From positions 1 through 32,234 of the forward strand of contig JAKSBL010000376.1 of assembly GCA_022361115.1 (NCBI GenBank): a DNA stretch of 32,234 nucleotides, given 5' to 3'. This DNA is from Spirochaetota bacterium. Lineage in GTDB: Bacteria > Spirochaetota > GWE2-31-10. The stretch's first letter is position 1. Every line of letters begins with the position of its first letter. A program made the translations under genes and the position numbers. The notes below the pieces were generated by a model that ran no database searches, was not told the DNA's origin, and saw nothing but the letters and a program-made list of their open reading frames with translations. Shown piece by piece: positions 1-8,525 of this stretch.

Positions 1-29
1 TAAATAAAAAATCCTTTAAAAATAGTTCT

Positions 30-248
30 TTATTTTAAAGGATCATAGCCCCCTTTATTCCAGGGATTACAGCGTAAAATTCGGTAACAAGAGAGTCCCA
101 ATGCTTTAAAAAAAGGATACTTGGTAAAAGCTTCTTCAGCATATTGGGAACAGGAAGGATAAAACCTGCATGAGGGCGGTAATGCGGGTGATATGAATTT
201 ACGATAAAATTGAATTATTAACAAAAAAATTTTATTTAGTACTTTCAT
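30..248 (-). CDS. yidD: Membrane protein insertion efficiency factor YidD
   Basis: 72 aa; motif [14 protein letters not shown]...[20 protein letters not shown] typical of the YidD/DUF37 family; follows rnpA. Confidence 0.95.
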   Translation of the reverse strand: MKVLNKIFLLIIQFYRKFISPALPPSCRFYPSCSQYAEEAFTKYPFFKALGLSCYRILRCNPWNKGGYDPLK

Positions 249-588
249 TTTTTATTTGGTCAAAAATTGCCAGCAGGTGATCCTTTTTTTTTGAGAAAGA
301 GGAAGAGAAGGTTTTTACAATAATTATCATATCGACTTGTGGTAATCGATCAGAATGTGTACGGAATATTTCTTTTACAACACGTTTTTCATAATTACGG
401 GTAACAGCATTACGGATAATGTTTCTATCTTTTTTCTTAACGATAATTCCAATTCGTGAGGTGTTTGAATGATTCTTTGTATAGCAACAATGATATAATT
501 GACTTCTGATAAATTTGCCATTTGCAAATACCTGATCAAATTCCTTTCTCTTCCGCAGTCTCTGCCAGTGACTAAAGGAATGACTCAT
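232..588 (-). CDS. rnpA: Ribonuclease P protein component
   Basis: 118 aa basic protein with [16 protein letters not shown] and [18 protein letters not shown] (RNR-like motif); located between rpmH and yidD. Confidence 0.92.
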   Translation of the reverse strand: MSHSFSHWQRLRKRKEFDQVFANGKFIRSQLYHCCYTKNHSNTSRIGIIVKKKDRNIIRNAVTRNYEKRVVKEIFRTHSDRLPQVDMIIIVKTFSSSFSKKKDHLLAIFDQIKNESTK

Positions 589-731
589 TAACTATCAGAA
601 ACGGTTAATCTTTTTCTTCCCTGTTGTCTTCTTCTTTTTAAAATTGATCGTCCATTTTTAGTAGACATACGTGTACGGAAACCATGTTTGCGGGCGCGTC
701 GTACCTTAGAAGGCTGATATGTCCTTTTCAT
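588..731 (-). CDS. rpmH: 50S ribosomal protein L34 (bL34)
   Basis: Not in the ORF track; manual reverse-strand translation gives [47 protein letters not shown], a textbook L34; stop overlaps rnpA start. Confidence 0.97.
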   Translation of the reverse strand: MKRTYQPSKVRRARKHGFRTRMSTKNGRSILKRRRQQGRKRLTVSDS

Positions 732-903
732 CGTTTTCTCCTAATCAACATCTTATTATATACATGAAAATGTCTATTTATTATAAAGCAGTAAAGAAAT
801 ATGTATCTTCGTTACTGTATGTTTATTTAGACTATTGGATTATTTAAACTCTCTTTATTGCTTTTAATGAATAGACATCTTTAAAAACTTAAAGAATAGG
901 GGG

Positions 904-933
904 ATAATATCATTTTAATCTAATTTATGTCAA
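904..933 (-). promoter_or_regulatory. Putative sigma70-type promoter for rpmH-rnpA-yidD
   Basis: Reverse strand reads TTGACA-18 nt-TATTAT about 170 bp upstream of rpmH. Confidence 0.5.
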
Positions 934-974
934 GCTTATCCTTTCAAATTCTTTTCTCAAAATAATATATTTGT

Positions 975-1409
975 TTATTCATTACCCAAAAATTTTTTTA
1001 GGTTTTTTTCCCAGTTTTCTGGATCTGGACTTTCTTTTTTCGCTTTTTTAACAGTTTTTTTTATTTCAGGTATATCAGGATGTTGAACCTTGCCGAAAAC
1101 AAATCTGATATCCTCAATTTCAATCCCATTCAGAATTTTATTTTTCTCTTTCAGCTCCATAATTCTTTGAAAAAATTGACTTTTATAGCTTTGAAGAGTC
1201 GGGATTAAACCTTGATGAAGGCAATTGACCGACAGAACTTTTTTATAGATCGACCGTGGCATAGTATAAGAAAAAAGTTTTGCACCAACAATATCCTGCC
1301 AGTTTTTTTCAATCAGATATACTTGTGCCGAAAAAGTCATTCGTTCTCTTCTCATGATTCTTTCTAAAATGGAACGAATATTATGCTGATTCATTGATGA
1401 TTTTGCCAT
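975..1409 (-). CDS. dciA: DUF721/DciA-like protein
   Basis: 144 aa; N-terminal pattern (SILERIMRRERM...W..IVGAKLFSYTMPRSIYKKVLSVNCLHQGLIPTLQSYKSQFFQRI) matches DUF721/DciA; position after recF. Confidence 0.75.
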   Translation of the reverse strand: MAKSSMNQHNIRSILERIMRRERMTFSAQVYLIEKNWQDIVGAKLFSYTMPRSIYKKVLSVNCLHQGLIPTLQSYKSQFFQRIMELKEKNKILNGIEIEDIRFVFGKVQHPDIPEIKKTVKKAKKESPDPENWEKNLKKFLGNE

Positions 1410-2475
1410 CTTTCATCCTGATGATATGGATTTTATTTTTATCCGGAAAAAAGCTCAAATACTTATCGTCAGTTATGGTAAAAAATAATTGATAGCCAGC
1501 AGAAATTTCAGATAAAAAACGCTGCTGTTTTACCGGATCTAACTCTAATATAACATCATCAATCAAAAATATAGGTTTTTTATGAAACTTTTGTTGATAC
1601 ATTTGACTCTGAGCTAATTTTAAAACTAAAGAGGCTAATCGGGTCTGGCCAAAAGAAGCAAATTTATGAAAAACTTTTCCGCTGATTAAAAATAAATATT
1701 GGTCTCGATGACTGCCAACCTGACTATGTCCTGCTTCTATATCTCTTTTTCGACTTTGTTCTAGTTTAATTAAGATATTCTCTTTTGTCAATTCTTTCAT
1801 GTCGCAGGCTGGTTTATAGATAATTTTAACTTTTTCTCCAAATTGACTGATTTTTAAAAAATTCTCCTGGAAGATCAGACTGATCTGCTGGATAAGTAAA
1901 TTTCTTTTTTGCTGAATATAAAAAATGGTTTCTGCCAATTGAATATCATAGGTAAACAGAAGGGAAGGTTGATCGGATTTCAATAAAGTATTTTTTTGCT
2001 TCAGCAGGTTTTGATATTTTTTTAGATAGTATAAGTACTCCTGATCCAGTACTGAAAAAAAAATATCAAAATAATGCCGTCTCACAGCCGGGCTTCCGGA
2101 AACAATAAACAAGTCATCATTAGAAAATAAAACCGTTAAAAGTTTGCCCAATATCTCAGAATGTTTGATCACTTTTTTGAGATTATATTCCAGCTCTTTT
2201 TTTTTCTGGTATTTTATTTTTAAAACATCCGGATGCCCTGCTTCACTAAACTCTGCCTGTAAAAAAAAATGATTACTCCCTTTGCGAATGATATCCTGGT
2301 CTTTGGCCTGCCGAAAGGGACGTGCATGAGCTAAATAATAAACAGCTTCCAGCAAATTGGATTTTCCCATACCATTTGGTGCCAGAATAATGTTATGATT
2401 TTTGTCTGGATGGAAAGAAAGGTCAAGATCATCAAAATTTCTAAAATTTAAGGCTCTGAGGGTGCGTAGATACAA
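1381..2475 (-). CDS. recF: DNA replication/repair protein RecF
   Basis: 364 aa; Walker A APNGMGKSNLLEA, GSHRDQYLF, FASFGQTRLASLVLKLAQ, FLIDDVILELD; follows dnaN. Confidence 0.95.
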   Translation of the reverse strand: MYLRTLRALNFRNFDDLDLSFHPDKNHNIILAPNGMGKSNLLEAVYYLAHARPFRQAKDQDIIRKGSNHFFLQAEFSEAGHPDVLKIKYQKKKELEYNLKKVIKHSEILGKLLTVLFSNDDLFIVSGSPAVRRHYFDIFFSVLDQEYLYYLKKYQNLLKQKNTLLKSDQPSLLFTYDIQLAETIFYIQQKRNLLIQQISLIFQENFLKISQFGEKVKIIYKPACDMKELTKENILIKLEQSRKRDIEAGHSQVGSHRDQYLFLISGKVFHKFASFGQTRLASLVLKLAQSQMYQQKFHKKPIFLIDDVILELDPVKQQRFLSEISAGYQLFFTITDDKYLSFFPDKNKIHIIRMKDGKIINESA

Positions 2476-2515
2476 TTTTTATGCTCTTTGGTGAAGTATA
2501 ATTTTTAAGCCATGC

Positions 2516-3622
2516 TTAAACAGTCATCGGCATCATTATACAGAGATAGTCATCATCTTTCTCTTCTTTGACAGTAATGGTTGCTTTGGAATTGGTGTAC
2601 TCAATTTTTACCCGGCTATCTTTAAAGACAGAAAGCACTTCTAATAAATAAATATAATTAAAAGCAATTTTTATAGGTTCAAAAGAAAACTCCACAGGAA
2701 TGATTTCTTCACCAGATCCTAAGGTGATGTTTTCAGTATAAATTTTCAACTGATTTTCTTCTAAAGAGAAAATAATTTTATGCGTCTCCTTATCTCCTAA
2801 CAAAGAGATCCGGTCAATGGCCTGGTAAAAGGTTTGCCGATCAACGACAAAGTGTTTATCCTGTTTTTCTGGAATAACTTTTTCATAGGGAGGAAAATTT
2901 CCCTCTAACAGGTTAGAGACAAAGTAATGACCATCAATATTGATATAAATGCTTTGGGAGGTTAAAGCCAACTGGATATCGCCATTACCACTGGTTAGTT
3001 TATTGGCTTCCATCAGGACTTTGACTGGAACAATAATACTGATGTTTTCGATATTGGGCAGGTTGATTTGCTTATTGATAAAAGCCATTCTTTTCCCATC
3101 AGTAGAAACCATTCTAATGGTGTCTTCATATTTTTCTAATAAGATACCGCTAACAAATTTACGGCTATCTGTATTACTAACAGCAAATTTAGTCTTCTCA
3201 ACCATCTCAGAGTACATTTCCTGCTTGAGAGAAAAAAACTCAACATTATCAACTGGTTTAATAGGAGGATATTTATCGGCTTCTACCCCTTTCAGATGAT
3301 AAACAATATTATCATTATCCTGAGGTTTGATGGTTACTAAATTATTTTCATCTGTGGTGACTTCGATTTCATCTGCAGGCATCTTTTTTACGATTGAGTA
3401 AAAACGGTTACAGTAAACAGATACAGAGCCTGTTGATTGAACATCAGCTGGGATTTCACTGTTGTAACCTAAAGCTGTATCACTGGCTGAAATTTTTACT
3501 CCATTTTCACCTGCTTCAATTAAAACATTGGAGAGAATAGAAATACTATTTTTGGTGGATATAACATTTTCTGCAATGGTTAAAACTTTGCTTAAATTTT
3601 CTTTACTGGTGACAAATTTCAT
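2516..3622 (-). CDS. dnaN: DNA polymerase III beta subunit (sliding clamp)
   Basis: 368 aa, MKFVTSKENLSKVLTIAENVISTKNSISILSNVLIEA start and C-terminal MMPMTV; between dnaA and recF. Confidence 0.96.
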   Translation of the reverse strand: MKFVTSKENLSKVLTIAENVISTKNSISILSNVLIEAGENGVKISASDTALGYNSEIPADVQSTGSVSVYCNRFYSIVKKMPADEIEVTTDENNLVTIKPQDNDNIVYHLKGVEADKYPPIKPVDNVEFFSLKQEMYSEMVEKTKFAVSNTDSRKFVSGILLEKYEDTIRMVSTDGKRMAFINKQINLPNIENISIIVPVKVLMEANKLTSGNGDIQLALTSQSIYINIDGHYFVSNLLEGNFPPYEKVIPEKQDKHFVVDRQTFYQAIDRISLLGDKETHKIIFSLEENQLKIYTENITLGSGEEIIPVEFSFEPIKIAFNYIYLLEVLSVFKDSRVKIEYTNSKATITVKEEKDDDYLCIMMPMTV

Positions 3623-4170
3623 TCTTTACTCCAATATAATGAAATTATTTTGCTAATTGTTAACAGTACTATATTAATACTATATTAAATTTAAAATAGT
3701 ATTAGTATTTAGTAGGCATTGATAATATGTGAATAATCCATTTATCTTCTTGTTATACTGTAAGTTAGCAATCAGAATAGTATGTTAATACTTATGTTAA
3801 CAATGCAATAATATTAACAGATCAATAAGTTATTGACAAGTTATTTTGACCTTTTTCATAATTTATTTTCAATGAGAATTAGAATTTTATATGAATTGAT
3901 GGAGGGGAGTAGGACTTTGAGGGATCATTCAGACACTAAAGCTACTGATAATAAAATACTGAGTAACTTGTGAATAACTGAATCGTTTATTGGAGGTTAG
4001 AGAGGAGAGTCATGTAAATGCAAAAAAACTGGTTAGGAAGGTAAGATTGATAAATATAATTTATTTCATTTTTATCATTCTGCCTGAGATATTTATTTTG
4101 TTGATGAGAAAGCTTTTCATTGATCATTAGTTTTATTGGAGAAAAATAACAATATTAAGGAAGAGATTTG
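3623..4170. other. Candidate oriC subregion (dnaA-dnaN intergenic)
   Basis: 548-bp AT-rich non-coding gap with TGTGAATAA at 3728-3736 and 3969-3977 (DnaA-box-like, reverse TTATTCACA) and TTATTGACA at 3830-3838. Confidence 0.5.
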
Positions 4171-5610
4171 TTATTCTGATTTGATTTTATTGATCAGATG
4201 TTCAATATCACCTTTAATTTTTGAGTCTGTATTGGTGAGGTCTTCGATTTTTTTAGTAGCATGCATAACCGTTCCATGTTCTTTATTGCCAAAGTATGTT
4301 CCAATTTGAGTAGTGGAAAGACGGGTTAGTTTTCGCGAAAGGTACATGGCAATTTGACGGGCCAGGGCAATGGATTTTGTCCTTTTATTACCGATAATTT
4401 CCTGGGTTTTCACATCATAGTATTCCCCAACCATATGGATAATTTTATCTACAGATACCGAAGAAGTGTAAATATTTACAGTTATTTTTTCTTTTAAACG
4501 GTACATAACAATATCCAAGGTAATGGTTTCGATATTCATAATACTGGAATAAGCTAGTAGATCTTTAAAAGCCCCTTTTAAATCTCGGATATTCCCTTCA
4601 ATGTTGGTACAAATGTATTCCATGGCATCATTTTTAATGGTGAGACCGTAAGTATCAGAGAGAGTCTCTAAAATAGCCATTCTCAGCTCAAAATCCGGCG
4701 GACGGAGATCTACGGTTAAACCCATACTAAAACGGCCTTTTAGCCGGGCTTCCATTTTTTTTACCTTGTAAATCGGTTGATCACAGGAAAAGATCATTTG
4801 TTTATGGTTATCATAGAGTTTATTAAAGGTATGAAAAAATTCTCCCTGTATTCCCTCTTTATTTGCAAAAAACTGAACATCATCGATGAGTAAAACATCC
4901 AGTTGGCGATATTTAATACGAAACTTTTCCTGGGCACTTGACTTTAATGAATTAACAAAATCATTGGTAAATTCTTCAGATGAAACATATTTTGCCTTTT
5001 TGGTCGGAAAATATTCTCTTATGTGTTTTGCAATGGCTTTTAATAAGTGTGTCTTGCCCAATCCACTTTCGCCCCAGATAAAATAGGGATTGTATTTTGT
5101 TCCTGGATTTTCAGCTACAGCCTTTGCTGCATGTGCTGCAAATTCATTCGAGCTTCCAATAATAAAGGATTCAAAAGTATAGTTTTCATCTTCTGACTGG
5201 GGGTTCATGATTCCGGGCTGGTTGGTAGAAAGTGGAGGAAAAGGAATATTCTTAACTTCGTTTGCCGGAGAGGTAATGATCTGGGGATGGGGAGTACTGG
5301 TCTTGCTTTCAGGCGTTTCAACAGCAGATTTTTCTACTTTTGCCATCTCTGGTTTTGCTTTATCAATTTTAAATTCTACTGAACATTGATAACCTGAAAT
5401 ATGATTTAAGGTATCAGTAATGAGTTCTTGATATTTTAAAATGTTATCTTTAATAAAATTTGAGGGTACTGCTAAGGTCATTTTTTTTTCGTTTATGTTA
5501 AACTGATCATAATCAATACGATTGATCCACATAAACATTTCATTTTGAGACAGGACACTTTCTAATTCTTTTTTAACACCATCCCAATACATGGAATACA
5601 TGTCTGACAT
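4171..5610 (-). CDS. dnaA: Chromosomal replication initiator protein DnaA
   Basis: 479 aa; NYTFESFIIGSSNEFAAHAAKAVAENPG, WGESGLGKTHLLKAIA, LLIDDVQFF, GRFSMGLTVDLRPPD, C-terminal FGNKEHGTVMHATKKIE. Confidence 0.97.
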   Translation of the reverse strand: MSDMYSMYWDGVKKELESVLSQNEMFMWINRIDYDQFNINEKKMTLAVPSNFIKDNILKYQELITDTLNHISGYQCSVEFKIDKAKPEMAKVEKSAVETPESKTSTPHPQIITSPANEVKNIPFPPLSTNQPGIMNPQSEDENYTFESFIIGSSNEFAAHAAKAVAENPGTKYNPYFIWGESGLGKTHLLKAIAKHIREYFPTKKAKYVSSEEFTNDFVNSLKSSAQEKFRIKYRQLDVLLIDDVQFFANKEGIQGEFFHTFNKLYDNHKQMIFSCDQPIYKVKKMEARLKGRFSMGLTVDLRPPDFELRMAILETLSDTYGLTIKNDAMEYICTNIEGNIRDLKGAFKDLLAYSSIMNIETITLDIVMYRLKEKITVNIYTSSVSVDKIIHMVGEYYDVKTQEIIGNKRTKSIALARQIAMYLSRKLTRLSTTQIGTYFGNKEHGTVMHATKKIEDLTNTDSKIKGDIEHLINKIKSE

Positions 5611-6135
5611 ACAACAGAACCTCTTATAGTTATTAACAATTTATTGACAACGTATACAAAAATAGGTTAAATTTTGTAAATTTAAATAAATTTAGCAAAA
5701 TTTAATAAATATCTATAACTTCTCTTTATTTAGGCAAATAGAGAAATTTAGGCAAACAGAAAATAAAGGGTAAATTCTCATTAACAGTTCATTATTAAGT
5801 TATTGACAACTTATTGACAGTTTGTTTCAGTTACTTTTCGCATCCTCTATTATAGAATAAACCTATCAGTAATGCAAAGGGAATTTATGTTTTTTTTATA
5901 TCCCTGATAAGTTTTTTTATTTCTCTATAAAAACTTATTTTTTGATGATATTAAACTGAATTATATCCCTTTTCTGGAAATGAAAAAAAGTAAAGTATCC
6001 TTTTTTATACAGTTCAAAAAAGTAAATTCCTGGATTTGGAATTTTTTTGAATTTAAAATTCAGGAATAAAAATTTGTTTTTTTCTTGTCATCCCAATTGA
6101 ACTTCAGTATAATGGCAAAAACCTGTTTATGACTT
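5611..6135. other. Candidate oriC subregion upstream of dnaA
   Basis: AT-rich non-coding region with TTATTAACA 5630-5638, TTATTGACA 5641-5649, 5800-5808, 5811-5819, TGTGAATAA 6135-6143 and a tandem 18-bp repeat at 5728-5763. Confidence 0.5.
5728..5763. repeat. Two tandem 18-bp direct repeats (ATTTAGGCAAA[T/C]AGA[G/A]AA)
   Basis: ATTTAGGCAAATAGAGAA followed immediately by ATTTAGGCAAACAGAAAA (16/18 identical). Confidence 0.75.
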
Positions 6136-6909
6136 GTGAATAAGATGACAATAAATGAATTCTCACTAACTCCGAAATTCACTCAATTTAACAAGCAGCT
6201 AAAGTGGGGTTTTACCCTTCCGGTTTTAGGAAACCAGGCTTTAACCCGTCCAAGTGTTTCTTCGGGCCTGTCCAATCAGGTAAATCGGAAAAATTTAGCA
6301 GAAATACTAGGGTTAGATATTCAGTCAATTTTCGCACCCCGTCAAATACATTCCGATGTCATCTTTGAGGTGACTCCAGCTTTAGCTGGAAAAGGAGCGG
6401 CTGAGCTGGATACTGCTTTGGAAGGCGATGCTTGTATTACTCAAAATAAACAAATTTTATTATTGACGACTTTTGCAGATTGTATACCTGTGCTTTTATA
6501 TGATCCTCAAACAAACTGGGCAGCAACGATTCATTCCGGATGGAAAGGAACTTTTTTAGAAATCGTTCCTAAAACCATCGCTCTGCTCGAAAGTAAAGGG
6601 ATGAATGTTGAAAACCTGTATGCTGCTATTGGCCCGGGTATACGGGACTGTTGTTACCAAATCGGGGAAGATTTTTTTCAGTACTTTACCCAAACCAGAT
6701 ATGCTCCCTATTACACAAAAAAGGGCTCTCAGTGGTTTTTTAACCTCTCTGAGGTAGTTTACCACCAAATACTCAAAAATGGTTTAAAACAGGAGCATAT
6801 TGATTATCCCAGGATGTGTACGTTCTGTCACACTCAACCTGATTTTTTTTCCTATCGCAGAGATCATGACCATTATGAAGCACAAGCTGCTTTTATCACC
6901 CTGGTTTAG
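6136..6909 (+). CDS. pgeF: Purine nucleoside phosphorylase / multicopper polyphenol oxidase family protein (YfiH/PgeF)
   Basis: QIHSDVIFEV, GDACIT, TTFADCIPVLLYDP, AATIHSGWKGTF, AIGPGIRDCCYQIG, CTFC, FFSYRRD; start GTG 6136 or ATG 6145. Confidence 0.9.
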   Translation: MNKMTINEFSLTPKFTQFNKQLKWGFTLPVLGNQALTRPSVSSGLSNQVNRKNLAEILGLDIQSIFAPRQIHSDVIFEVTPALAGKGAAELDTALEGDACITQNKQILLLTTFADCIPVLLYDPQTNWAATIHSGWKGTFLEIVPKTIALLESKGMNVENLYAAIGPGIRDCCYQIGEDFFQYFTQTRYAPYYTKKGSQWFFNLSEVVYHQILKNGLKQEHIDYPRMCTFCHTQPDFFSYRRDHDHYEAQAAFITLV

Positions 6910-6980
6910 CAATACTCTTTTATTTAAACTTTTCTATTGCCTTATTCCTGTTGAAAACTTAACTTATTTATTATAAGGAG

Positions 6981-7682
6981 TTGATCATGAAAAAGATTCA
7001 GTTATTGATAATACTCACCTTTATGCTTTTTCCCCTTTATAGTATTGATGGTTTTTTTATTGGTTATAAAGGAGGATTTTTATTAAAAGTCGATGTGGCA
7101 TCTGCTTTTCAATCCAAGCGGGTAATTGACGAAGATAAAAAAAAGGAAAATAGTATACCCACAGGAATGGGTCAATATGGAAATACCAATCCCCATAATT
7201 TCCCACGAGTCGTGGAAGCAAAAACTGCACCCTATGGAGATATGGTAGTATTTTGGGGATATAAATTTCCTAAATTGTTTAGCCTGGGATTTGGAGTCTT
7301 ATTATCCAATTTAGTGATGCCTTCATTAATGTTTGATTATAAGTTTTCTTTTCGGGAGGATAAACGAATTCGTCCCTATGTATTTATTGATATTTATGGA
7401 GGATTGTTTGACGGATTTCCCATTGGCCTTTATGCTGGCGGAGGGATGGATATTTTTTTAAATCAGCACTTTTTCTTTTTAATTGAATCAAAACTGGGAG
7501 CAGAGATTTTTGTTTCTCAATACTATGATGATGGCAATAACAGTAATCCAATCTGGCATTGGGATTCTGTTTACGCTTATGCTGGATTTGCTATTTATCT
7601 TGGCCTGGGTTATCAGTTTAAAAATAAATGGACGGATGAAAATGGCAAATGGCTGGGCAATCCGAGGAAACGAAAAAGTTAG
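6981..7682 (+). CDS. Probable secreted/outer-membrane beta-barrel-like protein of unknown function
   Basis: Signal-peptide-like N-terminus (MKKIQLLIILTFMLFPLYSIDG after MIM), aromatic/glycine-rich alternating strands; RBS-like AAGGAG upstream. Confidence 0.55.
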   Translation: MIMKKIQLLIILTFMLFPLYSIDGFFIGYKGGFLLKVDVASAFQSKRVIDEDKKKENSIPTGMGQYGNTNPHNFPRVVEAKTAPYGDMVVFWGYKFPKLFSLGFGVLLSNLVMPSLMFDYKFSFREDKRIRPYVFIDIYGGLFDGFPIGLYAGGGMDIFLNQHFFFLIESKLGAEIFVSQYYDDGNNSNPIWHWDSVYAYAGFAIYLGLGYQFKNKWTDENGKWLGNPRKRKS

Positions 7683-7707
7683 ATATTAATAACAATGTGA
7701 GCATTGA

Positions 7708-8184
7708 TTAAATTTCTGTTTTTGTAAAAAGGGTATCAAAAACATTTTTCAGTTTATTAATGGCTTGTTCGGTAAACATACCTGCAATGGAAGACAGGGC
7801 AGCAATTCCATAAAGGTTGATTTGATCTGGTGAATTAGCAGAAGTGAGCAATCCCCCTCTGATTAAGAAATAAAAAATTAATGCCAGACAACTGCCTAAA
7901 AATGGTTTTAAATAATACCACCAGATCCAGCGGATATTAAAATCGTTTGCACCAAAGTGCTGAGCAAATGATTTCATAGTAAAAATTAAACTGCCAATTG
8001 CCCCGGTAATCATCACAATCATTAAATAGAGCCGTTCTCCTTGGAGATTTAAAAAGTTGGAAATATCTTTTTCAAAAGGCCAAATAAATATCAGGAGGAT
8101 AACCAGGCCTATGGTCAGCAGGATGTTGTAAAGACCAGTAAAGATGACAATGCTATACCAGAGAAATGTTTTATTGTTTTCCAT
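7708..8184 (-). CDS. Four-TM membrane protein of unknown function
   Basis: 158 aa with about four hydrophobic segments; motif-like WIWWYYLKPFLGSCLALIFYFLIRGGLL and MFTEQAINKLKNVFDTLF. Confidence 0.6.
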   Translation of the reverse strand: MENNKTFLWYSIVIFTGLYNILLTIGLVILLIFIWPFEKDISNFLNLQGERLYLMIVMITGAIGSLIFTMKSFAQHFGANDFNIRWIWWYYLKPFLGSCLALIFYFLIRGGLLTSANSPDQINLYGIAALSSIAGMFTEQAINKLKNVFDTLFTKTEI

Positions 8185-8350
8185 AAAAAGTTGAAATATT
8201 GGTTACTAGAGTTTATATTAGTATCGTAGTTTGCTTTAATAAAAATTAATTTAATCTCATTGACAGATTAATTTTTCTTTTGTATCATGATTTTCTTTCT
8301 TTAATTATGCTGATTAAAATGGAAAATAAATTTACCATTTTCGGCATTTC

Positions 8351-8434
8351 TGATATAATATTTTTCTAAGAGGCTCTTACAAAGGCAAAGAACACTCTTT
8401 GGGGTTTGCAAATAAGATGCATGCAAACACCTCC
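8351..8434 (+). promoter_or_regulatory. Extended -10 promoter and structured 5' leader upstream of smc
   Basis: TGATATAAT (8351-8359), then three successive hairpins: TAAGA/TCTTA (8367-8379), CAAAGA-ACAC-TCTTTG (8386-8401), GTTTGCA/TGCAAAC (8404-8428). Confidence 0.45.
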
Positions 8435-8525
8435 TAAGATTCCTTTTTGTGATCTTTTTAAAACTATCTAAAACACTATTTTTGCTTATAACTAATAAAT
8501 CAAATGGTAATCCAGAGGTACTCGG

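Noticed and set aside
2949-3299. Plus-strand ORF of 116 aa antisense to dnaN
   Set aside because: Lies entirely inside the well-supported dnaN gene, no family resemblance or RBS; spurious overlap
4886-5389. Plus-strand ORFs antisense to dnaA (66 aa and 60 aa)
   Set aside because: Shadow ORFs of dnaA with no recognisable domain
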